Assembly (NCBI GenBank): GCA_901472455.1
Contig: LR590464.1
Coordinates: 1,364,001-1,428,000, forward strand
Source of the DNA: Leclercia adecarboxylata
GTDB lineage: Bacteria > Pseudomonadota > Gammaproteobacteria > Enterobacterales > Enterobacteriaceae
Reading direction: 5' to 3'
Length of the DNA: 64,000 nt
The position numbers and the translations under genes are program-made. Position 1 is the first letter of the stretch, and each line of letters begins with the position of its first letter. The notes under the pieces were generated by a model. That model worked only from the letters and a program-made list of their open reading frames with translations. It made no database searches and was not told where the DNA came from. Shown here one piece after another: positions 54,283 through 62,810 of this stretch.

Positions 54283-57200
54283 ATGCCAAGGTTTAGAATA
54301 CACAATTTGAGAAATAGAACACGTAAAAACACATGAAGTGGTATCTTCCGTTTTAAGCCCTTCAGATCTAACTAAAACGCAACATGAAGCAAAACAAGAT
54401 GCATTTTATTTCTTCCTCGCAAGATCAACTGATAAAGAGTATGTAAATTCATTAGATATAATATTAAAAGATAAAGAGGTTTTTAGTTTCTTAAATCAGT
54501 CTAAGATGCCATCAGATGAATTAGTGACCAAGGAAATACTTGGACTGAATGATCTCAGTGATCGAAGACTAATGCATTTATTCGAGTCAGTTTTATCCAA
54601 GGAAAATGTTAAATTAAAGCAGATAAATGACATACGTTCAGATATGGAAGATCTTTTTATTAAAGGAGACTTCGATAGGATATATGAAAAATTAGATGCA
54701 ATAAATTCTTTAACAGGCCTGTCATTATGGGAAATGAAATTATAGAATAGCTGTCTTGACAGCAAAAAAGGAATTTAAACTTATTGATGATTTGGTAGAA
54801 AAATGGAAAACAAATAAAATATCTGAAACCTTGTACGAGGTAATTAGAGTTAGTGGCTGGAAATCGCATAGTGTTGAGGCAAGTACAGCCATTGAAACTA
54901 TGGTAAGGCGGTCAAACAAAGAGTATATTGAAGGAGGAGCTTTAAATATTGCAGCTTTTCATTCTTTAATGTGTTTGCAATACCCACTGTACGATGACGT
55001 TGATCTTATACACTCAAATTAACTGGTTGCAAAAACTCCCATTAATAGATCTCTTTGATGCTTTGCAGAAAATAATCATTTATAGGCTTACAAAAAAAGA
55101 GAATATAACTAAAGAATATGACATCTTCTTTGCGCTCTTTGAAAAGCTCAGTAATTATAATATCTATAGTAATTCACAATATATAATAAATGTGATAAAG
55201 CAGGAAGTAATAACCCATACTAGTAATGAAAAAGATAAAGAAGTTTATGATTATACAGCAGGTAATTACTCAGCTATCCTGGACCGTTTAGAAGAAAATG
55301 TTTTTACTATTACAGATGTGGTTACTAAGGTAAAATATAATTGCTAAGTCTTATATTTACGCTGGAAGAAAACCTCGATCTCTGCCTCCTTTGCTTCTCA
55401 ATATAATTAATAATTTAATTTCAATTTATTCTTTAAAAGACTCTAATCAAGCAATTTCGCAATTGATTAATCTGTCTATAATTTATTCTAGCTTGGAATT
55501 ATCTGATCACATAATAATTAGCATAATGAAAGCAGCACCATTCTTTTTTGATGAAAAAAGAAAAATTAAAATAATAGAAAAATCTAAATTTTTACATACA
55601 CCTCTAACACCATTAGCCTGCAATCTTGAATCACCACCTTCCATGTTTTTGAATTATTCTTTGGAAGAAATCGATCCATTTAGGAAACTCAAGTATGCCG
55701 CTATAAAAGCTATTGATAAAAATGATAGAAACGCATTAGAGTTGATTCATACATATAGCAAAGTAACTAGTATTAAGAAGGATTCTATAGAATTAAGAGT
55801 TGAGTACTATCTAAAAAATAATGATTTTAATGGCTGATAGAATATTCGACAGACGAACTTATCAAAAATACCCAACTCTAATATTTGTCTGCCATTAGAA
55901 GAAATTGTAAGCTATATTAATGAAAGAAAAATATATTCATTAGATTCAGTTATTTGCGCCCATTATTATAATTTATATAGCAATGAAGATAAAAGCGAGG
56001 TTATTAACGAATTTTTTGAAGAATATATTTTAGCTCAAAATATTGAAAGGCCGAGCGAATTAATCGACGATAAAATGGATGAGAAGCAAGTCATTTTTTT
56101 ATATGATATAGCTAAAACTGATGTCATGGACTACCTAGGTTGCTTTGATGATGAAAACGATCTTAAAATTGAACGTATCAAAATACTGAATAAACTTGTA
56201 TCATTAGGGTATTTGAAACAATCTGATATCGATAAAGAATGTAAATATATCGTGGATGAAATCTTGATTAATAGTGAGGCCGCAAGATTTAACAATGCTA
56301 AGATATTTGTTGATACAAAGCATATATATGGAAAAAGAAAACAAGAAATTGAGGCCCTTATTACGAAATATCATGATGACAGTGGAATAGAAGTAGTTGA
56401 TTCTGACATAAAATATCAAATAGAAGATGTGACAGTTTTAAAAGGTGATAAAAATATTATAGTTGGGAGAATAATAAATACATTATTAGTAGAATATTTT
56501 AATAATAAAGAAGTTGGTTTGGATATCAATTTAAGCTCTGAAATTAGACATGGTTTTTTTGGTAATTTGATTTGTTCTTCTCCTCAAAGCAAACATCTAA
56601 TCACTGAGCTTGATGAAAATGGAAATTATAAGTCCAATGATTATTGGTTAGAATATTATAATATGATTAATGATAATATTTTAAGCGATATCGATGCATT
56701 ACTTGTTAAGTTCAGCGCTGATTTTAATAAATTGATTGATGTAGCTGAAAACTGGATGAAAACGTCACTAAATGGTGACGAACCAGATAGGGTTTTCTTT
56801 TTTGACATATCTTTAGAAGAGTTTGCATGCATAAAAAATATGCTCGATGAAAAGCAAATTGTTGAAGATATCGCGGCATCGATATTTGAGTTATTTAATG
56901 ATAAACTAGCTAAGTGTTTATATATCATGAAATTAAAGCTGAATGAAATATTTTCGGCAAAAATAGACGATCTGTATTCGGAACTAATTGAATCTATAAA
57001 TCAAGCTAAAAGAGGCACGTCGATGAGTGATCTATTAGATGAAATAAAGTTATCTAATACAGAAGTAAATGAGCATGTTCGTACAGTATGTGAATGGTTT
57101 TCTCTAAAAAAATCAACTCAGTTAGAAAATATCGAACTTGAAAAGTTAGTTCAACTGGCAATTAAATGTTTTCAACAAATAAACAATTGTGAAATCAACG

Positions 57201-57592
57201 TAAAAATCAACAAAGTGGATAAGTATTATATACCAGGATCACACTTATATGTACTGGTTTTATGTTTAATTAATTTTTTGAATAACAGTTATAAGTTTTC
57301 TAAAGACAATTTAGTCGTGACTATCAACATCTCCGGAGATGAAAATGACAAATTTAGAATATCAATTTCTAATCAAATGTCGGAGCGTGCTATAAGCTTG
57401 TTGCATAACGGACATTTCGAACAAATTAGATTAAAACTAACCAATATGAATGATAGTGATTTGCTATTAAACAATGGTGGTTCCGGACTATATAAATGTC
57501 TTCATGCTTTAAAAAATGTATCTAAATCGTATAACATTACCCCTTCTTATGACGATGATGTCTTCGAGGTAGAAATTACCTATGGATATTAA
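54283..57592 (+). CDS. Detocs-like sensor kinase (DtcA-type) with C-terminal HATPase domain
   Basis: About 1100 residues after joining segments. It starts MPRFRIHNLRNRTRKNT at 54283 (AGGAAG 8 bp upstream). Frames are interrupted near 54332, 54740, 55015, 55342 and by two shifts between 55835 and 55900, the same error density as elsewhere. The N-terminal two thirds are helical and charged with no motif I can name. The C-terminus is a GHKL ATPase: N box LINFLNNSYKFS (about 57266-57301) and G box NNGGSGLYKCLHAL (57470-57511). Candidate phospho-His: EIRHGFFG (56540-56563) or NEHVRTVCEWF (57068-57100). It overlaps the receiver gene by 11 bp. In Detocs, DtcA senses infection and phosphorylates DtcB and DtcC. 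The kinase fold is well supported; the Detocs identity is inferred from the operon. Confidence 0.7.
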
Positions 57593-58040
57593 TATTCTAG
57601 TCGTTGAAGATAACGAATTTAAGAGAAAGAGAATAGTTGAGATAATTAATTCAGAATTCCAAGATGTAAAAGTAACTGAATGTCATTCATTTACTTCCGC
57701 TTGGCAAATGATAACTAGGTTCAATTACGAATTGATTCTGCTTGATATGAGTCTTCCTACTTTTGATAAAACCTCTACTAATTCTGGTGGAGATTTTAGA
57801 GTTTTTGGTGGGAAAGAACTCGCTAGAAAAATGAGTAAAAGACGCAATGGAATTAAATTCATTTTTATCACACAATTCAAAAGTTTTAGCGATAATGTAA
57901 ATTCCTATTCATATGAAGCTTTGAAAGATGAACTCTTGTGTCAATACAAAGAATCTTGCATGGGATTTATACTTTACAGTAATACAAAAAGTGAATGGCG
58001 AGACGAGTTAGTGAATTCAATTAAAGGATTGGGAAAGTGA
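57582..58040 (+). CDS. Stand-alone receiver-domain protein (DtcB-like)
   Basis: Intact 152-residue protein that is a CheY-like receiver and little else: acidic pocket NILVVEDNEFKRKRIVEIIN, phospho-acceptor Asp in YELILLDMSLP, and Thr in FIFITQF. Unusually, 35-40 residues (TFDKTSTNSGGDFRVFGGKE) are inserted after the phospho-site. There is no output domain. In Detocs the DtcB receiver buffers phosphate from DtcA and prevents self-toxicity; a similar role is inferred. It overlaps the kinase gene by 11 bp and the next gene by 4 bp (GTGA). Confidence 0.75.
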   Translation: MDINILVVEDNEFKRKRIVEIINSEFQDVKVTECHSFTSAWQMITRFNYELILLDMSLPTFDKTSTNSGGDFRVFGGKELARKMSKRRNGIKFIFITQFKSFSDNVNSYSYEALKDELLCQYKESCMGFILYSNTKSEWRDELVNSIKGLGK

Positions 58041-59070
58041 AAGTATTGATTGTTGATGATAATATCACTCGCAGAACAGAAATCAGCAATTTACTAATTG
58101 ATAAAGTTGGATTATCTGAAAATGAAATTTTCCTCGCGGCAAATACTCAAAAGGCAAAAGACTTGTTAAGAGGTATCTGTTTCGATTTTTTGATACTGGA
58201 TGTGGTTTACCGAAAAGAGATGAATCGCCGCGTGCCCAATATGGTTTGACATTATTAAATGACATAAAAAGTAGACCAACTTTATTAAAGCCAGGAAAAA
58301 TTGTTGGAATAACGGCCCATTTCGATGATATTGAATTGTTCCGTAAGCAATTTGACGAGCATTGCGAAGTGTTAATCGAAGCTTCAGTGCGAAATAAAGA
58401 ATGGAAAGGGATTCTGCTGAAAGCTATCCAATTTGAATCGACTCGTAGACTTTCTAATTATGCTGCTGAAAATAAAATTATATGCATTACAGTTCATGGG
58501 ATCAGGACTAAAGGAGAATGGCAGGAGAAGCTGAAAAAGATAGTTGAATCAAATGTTAATACAGTAGAATTTCACTCTTATAAATATGGTTATTTCACTG
58601 TTATATCCTTTTTCATCCCTTTTTTAAGAACTATAAGGCTTAAGCATTTTGCCGCACAACTAAAAAGTATTAGAGATCGAAACGAACACAAAAAAGAAAT
58701 AATGTTTTTTTGCCATAGCTTTGGAACTTACATAGTTACAAAAGCTATCAATGATTTTCTATTAAAGAAAAATGAAAAAATTAACGTTCGGCTTATTGTG
58801 CTGAGTGGAAGTGTATTACCTTCAAAATTTGATTTTAAGTTAATTTTAGATAAAACTAATGCAAGAATTGTAAACGATTGTGGTTCGGATGACAAAATTC
58901 TATTCCTCTCAGAAGCACTTGTACCAAATACTGGAATGGCTGGTAGGATAGGTTTTTATGGCCTCAATAATAATAGATTCGTAAATAGATATTTCGAGGG
59001 CGGACATAGCCATTTATTTCGAGGAAATAACAATTTCATGGAGAAGTATTGGCTACCTTTAAATAGGTAA
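58037..59070 (+). CDS. Receiver / alpha-beta hydrolase fusion effector (DtcC-like)
   Basis: About 344 residues. GTG start at 58037 (MKVLIVDDNITRRTEISNLL). Receiver domain: VDDN pocket, acceptor Asp in FLILDVVLPKRDE and Thr in VGITAHF. A missing T near 58208 breaks the frame just after the acceptor. The hydrolase half has oxyanion motif ICITVHGIRTKGEW, nucleophile elbow FFCHSFGTYIV, a candidate Asp in NDCGSDDKILF and terminal His in EGGHSHLFRG, i.e. a complete Ser-Asp-His triad of lipase type. Canonical DtcC carries an ATP-cleaving phosphorylase instead, so this is an alternative effector. The natural reading is membrane or ester damage after phosphorylation; the substrate is unknown. Confidence 0.75.
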
Positions 59071-59499
59071 TCCTGAGTCAATTGAAATTATTGATTAATA
59101 GAAAAGATAACTCGTGGTGTAATGTCATTATTGAAAAAACTATTTCTTTACTCGGAAAGGTAAAGGAAATTATTTATTTGTCTTTTTTGACTTTTTTAAT
59201 CTACAAAATATATATTTTTACCATTAATTAATTGCCGCTAATTTCTTTGAGAACTAGATGGGGTAGGAGATGATTATTTTTATATCTAATTGATGCATTT
59301 GTTTAATTTATTGTAATCTTTGCATTGACTTGATTAATTTCACATGTACTCCAGTACATCTTTGTAAATATAATTAATTCATATTCATTAAATACTTTAC
59401 AAATATCTAGTAAGATTTGGTTTTACTTATTTTAAAATGAATATGTACTTGTCGGTAAGAGGTGTTTATAATACACTCTTTTCAAAAGAGAGAAGTATT
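59071..59499. other. AT-rich intergenic region downstream of the defence operon
   Basis: No gene is seen. ATGTACTCCAGTACAT at 59344-59359 is a perfect dyad and a possible operator for the downstream recombinase. A TATAAT at about 59466 precedes the recombinase start. Confidence 0.5.
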
Positions 59500-60141
59500 A
59501 TGACAATTTATGCATATACTCGAGTTTCTAAATCTGACTCCGAAAATGGAACAACTGATAATCAAATTAATTTAATACAATCGCAGGCACAGGTTTCAAA
59601 AGTGTTTTCGGATGTTAATGTTTCTGGTTCAATTATGTTCTCTCAAAGACCAGGGGCACAAAAATTAATATGTGAGCTGAAGGCTGGTGATACAATAATT
59701 ATAGCTAAGTTAGATCGCGGATTCCGTGATACTTCTGATTGCCTTAATACAGTTAAATGGCTTCAGAAACGAAATGTCACGTTAAGAATCCTTGATATTG
59801 CGCTTGACGTATCTACCCCGATTGGTGAAATGATTTTGACCATAATGGCTTCAGTTGCAACTTTTGAACGAAAGCGGATCGCTGAGCGAATCAAAGATGG
59901 GTTTGCCAATGGACGGAAGCAGGGTAAAAGTTATGGTTATAAGCATGAAGCTATACATCGCTCAGTAGCGATAAGGTCTTCTAAACGGCGCCAGGAAGCT
60001 TTAGAACGTTATGACATGATTCGTACAAACCTAAGTGAGTTAATCGCTCAGAACGCTACTGAGGCTCAAATGTTGACTCATTTGAAAACGTTAGGTCAAC
60101 CAGTATCTCGCACAACATTGCGTAACGCACTTGGAAAGTAG
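59500..60141 (+). CDS. Small serine recombinase (resolvase/invertase family)
   Basis: Intact 213-residue protein. The start MTIYAYTRVSKSD at 59500 follows AGAGAAG; longer in-frame starts lack a ribosome site. The catalytic Ser is in YTRVSKS, and Arg residues in AKLDRGFRDTSD and ERKRIAERIKDG match the resolvase N-terminal fold. The C-terminal region (NATEAQMLTHLKTLGQPVSRTTLRNAL) is a helix-turn-helix for site binding. It may resolve, invert or excise DNA of the island. It is distinct from the large recombinase at the right edge. Confidence 0.88.
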   Translation: MTIYAYTRVSKSDSENGTTDNQINLIQSQAQVSKVFSDVNVSGSIMFSQRPGAQKLICELKAGDTIIIAKLDRGFRDTSDCLNTVKWLQKRNVTLRILDIALDVSTPIGEMILTIMASVATFERKRIAERIKDGFANGRKQGKSYGYKHEAIHRSVAIRSSKRRQEALERYDMIRTNLSELIAQNATEAQMLTHLKTLGQPVSRTTLRNALGK

Positions 60142-60259
60142 CTGGTAGCGATACAGAATTCATTGCTCGAAATATGTTCAATTTGCTTCACGAAAACGGT
60201 GGTATCGTAAGTATAATGCATTTACTACCACTACATCTGAATAGTAAATAATTGAAGCA

Positions 60260-60384
60260 TTTGTTATTTGCTTTAAAAAATGAGTGGTATAATGGTTCTA
60301 CAGGGTTTTCAATTAGTGATTATTACTAACTAAGCCTGAGAAGATAGAGTGTGGCTTTGCCACTGCATCGAAGATGTATGATAG
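60260..60384 (+). repeat. Tandem repeat unit A, candidate small-RNA gene
   Basis: 125 bp nearly identical to unit B. It contains an AT-rich -35 region, a perfect TATAAT at 60288-60293, an inverted repeat TTAGTGATTATTACTAA, and a GTGGCTTTGCCAC hairpin near the end. A 17-codon frame beginning ATGAGTGGTATAATG overlaps the -10 and is not conserved in unit B, so a non-coding transcript is more likely than a peptide. Confidence 0.55.
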
Positions 60385-60399
60385 TCATTAATTAATGTA

Positions 60400-60523
60400 T
60401 TTGTTATTTGCTTTAAAAAATGAGTGGTATAATGGTTCTACAGGTTTTCAATTAGTGATTATTACTAACTAAGCCTGAGAAGATAGAGTGTGGCTTTGCC
60501 ACTGCATCGAAGATGCATGATAG
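60400..60523 (+). repeat. Tandem repeat unit B, candidate small-RNA gene
   Basis: Second copy, 15 bp after unit A, differing by one deleted G (CAGG for CAGGG) and one substitution near the end (TGCATG for TGTATG). TATAAT at 60428-60433. The single-base deletion destroys the short frame of unit A but keeps both hairpins, favouring RNA function. Confidence 0.55.
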
Positions 60524-60589
60524 ATACGACCATATATAATTTCGCAGATCGCATCTATCGTGATAGTGACGTTAATGAAACAGGTTAGT

Positions 60590-60964
60590 TTATTTACAGT
60601 TATTTACCGTCCCACTCGCAATAACTTCCTGACTATCCATTATCGATATCTGACCTTTACCAGTTCGACTATCGAACCAGACTGTTGTACTACCGGTGTT
60701 ATCTTCTTCATGGTAGGTATGCTGTGTTCCTTTTTGTGAATGCTCACCATCCAATTCCAGCTTGGTACGAGTTATTTTACCTGTTTTCTCATTCGTCACG
60801 ATAGCGAAGCAAGTTGGTGCACTATTAGCTTTATGTATTCCAAGCGATGGAGAAAATCGATCGCGCATTTGATTACCGAAGTTAGTGAGTTCTTCCATAT
60901 TGACAGAATATGCAGAAGCACCAAACGAGAACACTAATAATGAAGCTATAACTACTCTTTTCAT
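60590..60964 (-). CDS. Secreted protein of unknown function
   Basis: Intact 124-residue protein with signal peptide MKRVVIASLLVFSFGASA. The mature part has two Cys (SAPTCFAIV and NNCK at the end), probably disulfide-bonded, and a beta-rich segment (TKLELDGEHSQKGTQHTYHE; TTVWFDSRTGKGQISIM). No family recognised. Its ATG overlaps the stop of the lipoprotein gene (AAATGA), so the two are co-translated. Confidence 0.7.
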   Translation of the reverse strand: MKRVVIASLLVFSFGASAYSVNMEELTNFGNQMRDRFSPSLGIHKANSAPTCFAIVTNEKTGKITRTKLELDGEHSQKGTQHTYHEEDNTGSTTVWFDSRTGKGQISIMDSQEVIASGTVNNCK

Positions 60965-61266
60965 TTACAATTTCCCGTTAAGTAAGATAAAACCTCATTG
61001 GTCTTGTTTTCTGTCATTATCATTGTTGCTGACAGTGTTCGGCGATCTACTTCGAGTTTAAATTTATATCCATTGTCCTCTGATTTGTAGATAAAGTATT
61101 TCTCATCATCAGAAATACTTCGGATTTTGAATAGGTTAGTATCAGTTACACCACTGCCGGATTGTTTATAAGAACACTTAAAATCTGGTATAGGCTCATC
61201 ATTACAACCAGTGAGAGTTGCTAAAGATGAAATTGCTACCAGAGTTAAAATAGATTTTCTAAGCAT
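60961..61266 (-). CDS. Lipoprotein of unknown function
   Basis: Intact 101-residue protein with lipobox (SSLATLTGCNDEP); Asp-Glu near the lipidated Cys does not clearly decide inner versus outer membrane. The mature part contains DFKCSYKQSGSGVTD and, like the next gene product, ends in a GNCK/NNCK-type motif and describes a small beta-rich domain. The shared ending and layout suggest the two are distant paralogues acting together. Function unknown. Confidence 0.7.
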   Translation of the reverse strand: MLRKSILTLVAISSLATLTGCNDEPIPDFKCSYKQSGSGVTDTNLFKIRSISDDEKYFIYKSEDNGYKFKLEVDRRTLSATMIMTENKTNEVLSYLTGNCK

Positions 61267-61486
61267 TTTAACCTAACTTAAATTTTCTGATTGGGATCTA
61301 GTTTTTTGATGGTTCATTGACCTCATATTCTTCATCTATGGTTCTGGTCACCTGAGCACATAGAACTGTATGTGTACAATTTTTAACCTCCTAAGTGTTC
61401 TCTTTAATGGTTTTGTCTACCGAGTAACTGGTGTTAGTCGGTAGACAGCTAGTTCGAGTTTAGATCTTGCCTCATGGCACCTTTTT

Positions 61487-61503
61487 ACTAAGCAATACTT
61501 AGT
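61487..61503. promoter_or_regulatory. Operator 1 (ACTAAG-N5-CTTAGT)
   Basis: ACTAAGCAATACTTAGT, first of four similar 17-bp dyads between the lipoprotein gene and the XRE gene. Confidence 0.7.
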
Positions 61504-61519
61504 TTTGTGGTGATTATAT

Positions 61520-61536
61520 ACTAAGTTTTACTTAGT
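61520..61536. promoter_or_regulatory. Operator 2 (ACTAAG-N5-CTTAGT)
   Basis: ACTAAGTTTTACTTAGT, perfect dyad, 33 bp (about three helical turns) from operator 1. Confidence 0.72.
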
Positions 61537-61648
61537 GTAATCATGGGTTGTTTGGTCACAAAATTCTGTTACGAAGATAAAAATCGTTCATGCTAGTAAG
61601 AGTGACAAAAGCTCCTTTCCTTTTAATACCCGCTTAGATGCAACTCAC

Positions 61649-61665
61649 ACTAAGTAAAACTTAGT
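61649..61665. promoter_or_regulatory. Operator 3 (ACTAAG-N5-CTTAGT)
   Basis: ACTAAGTAAAACTTAGT, perfect dyad near the XRE gene, again 33 bp from operator 4. Confidence 0.72.
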
Positions 61666-61681
61666 AAATTTATATTTCCGA

Positions 61682-61698
61682 ACTAAGAAAATCTTAGC
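61682..61698. promoter_or_regulatory. Operator 4 (ACTAAG-N5-CTTAGC)
   Basis: ACTAAGAAAATCTTAGC, one mismatch, 24 bp before the XRE start codon; suited for autorepression. Confidence 0.68.
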
Positions 61699-61721
61699 TA
61701 AAAGATTTAGCTGAGGTTTAT

Positions 61722-62012
61722 ATGATCATAAAAAGGTTGAAAGAAGCTCGTCTGAGGTCTGGGCTTTCACAAGAAAAACTTGGTGTTCTTGCTGGTATTG
61801 ATGAGGCGTCAGCAAGTGCAAGGATGAATCAGTACGAGCGAGGTAGACATACTCCGGATTTTGAGATGGTCTGCAAACTTGCTAAGTTATTGAATGTGCC
61901 GGAAAATTATTTCTATACTATTGATGATGTGATGGCTGAGATGGTATTGAAATTTAATAAGCTAAACATTGATGCTAAAACAGCAACCATTAAATTTATG
62001 AATGATTTATGA
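61722..62012 (+). CDS. XRE-family helix-turn-helix regulator
   Basis: Intact 96-residue Cro/CI-like protein. The HTH is LKEARLRSGLSQEKLGVLAGIDEASASARMNQYERGRHTPDFEM, followed by a short helical tail (YTIDDVMAEMVLKFNKLNID) for dimerisation. Similar small regulators occur in prophages and islands. Four ACTAAG/CTTAGT dyads upstream are its likely binding sites, controlling itself and possibly the leftward lipoprotein pair. Confidence 0.85.
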   Translation: MIIKRLKEARLRSGLSQEKLGVLAGIDEASASARMNQYERGRHTPDFEMVCKLAKLLNVPENYFYTIDDVMAEMVLKFNKLNIDAKTATIKFMNDL

Positions 62013-62510
62013 AAAGGGGGGGCCTTATTGAAAATATAAAAATATATTTTACGATATCATTAGGATTGCGTAATGTAGAAGATATTTAGGATTTGATGGC
62101 GAGAATTATTTAGGTTAGTTTTGCAATTTTATTTACCTATTCGTTTAACTATTATATTTTGTGTGATGGCTGTAACCTTTTGGGAGAGCCATGTTCTCAT
62201 CTCCCACAATAATAATTCCTAACCGTTTCTATTGTTGTCAGCAATTTGATGCTTACAAGGAAAAGTAAAGTCTGTCTTGTGAATAATGCACGATAAATCC
62301 CCTCGAATGTTGAACACTGATTTTTAAAAAAAACATCAATGCTAAACCTACAATGATCTAACATATGGAATATTGTTTGTTCCATATGTTATATTCCCAC
62401 CTAAATTATTTAAGACTATTTAAAATATCTTCTAATTGTTTATCCAATTCTAGGTGTCAAAATTAGTGGTATTTCTTGTTATTGCTGGTTCACAATATTC
62501 GTTGTAATGC
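62013..62510. other. AT-rich intergenic region
   Basis: No gene recognised in 500 bp; the only frame above 60 codons (minus strand 62197-62385) has no ribosome site or known similarity. It contains the inverted repeat at 62359-62391. Confidence 0.5.
62359..62391. repeat. Perfect inverted repeat
   Basis: TAACATATGGAA (62359-62370) and TTCCATATGTTA (62380-62391), 12-bp arms and 9-bp spacer. It has no T tract, so it is a binding site or RNA hairpin rather than an obvious terminator. Confidence 0.6.
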
Positions 62511-62717
62511 TCAAACCAATTCATATCCATCTTCTGGTTTCCCATTTATACTGATTTGTTCATATGTATCCATTTGGGAAATATCAAATCCAAATTTTTC
62601 TGCTTGTTCTCTCGTTAGCACTGAAACTGTATAAGGTTCTACGTGTACTATTACAACATCGTTCCGTTCGATATAGACCATTCTGTATCTGTCTTGAGTG
62701 ATTTTGACTGAGTTCAT
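62511..62717 (-). CDS. Small hypothetical protein
   Basis: Protein of 68 residues starting MNSVKITQDRYRMVYIERND. The ATG at 62717 has GAGGAAG 6 bp upstream; an earlier in-frame start lies before this ribosome site. Acidic beta-rich composition, no signal peptide or HTH. It lies directly downstream of the recombinase and on the same strand, a position where recombination directionality factors or accessory proteins occur, but there is no sequence support for that role. Confidence 0.55.
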   Translation of the reverse strand: MNSVKITQDRYRMVYIERNDVVIVHVEPYTVSVLTREQAEKFGFDISQMDTYEQISINGKPEDGYELV

Positions 62718-62810
62718 TAAAGCTTCCTCTAGTTTAAATGACAATTTATATTAATATGAAGTGTTTATACTTAATTCATTCAATGTTCAATAAAAATATA
62801 TTTATGATGT

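Noticed and set aside
55835..55905. Real gene boundary between two island genes at the TGA TAG stops
   Set aside because: The flanking frames are the same and two single-base shifts give a continuous reading with uniform composition. No ribosome site or start codon separates the parts, and the start codon at 56075 has none either.
60282..60335. 17-codon hydrophobic peptide frame in repeat unit A as a type I toxin
   Set aside because: It overlaps the -10 element, lacks a ribosome site and is destroyed by a one-base deletion in unit B.
60260..60523. CRISPR array
   Set aside because: Only two units of about 125 bp with a 15-bp gap; CRISPR repeats are 24-48 bp with unique spacers and no cas genes are present.
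60590..61266. Toxin-antitoxin pair
   Set aside because: Both proteins carry export signals and the gene order and overlap do not match a toxin-antitoxin family.
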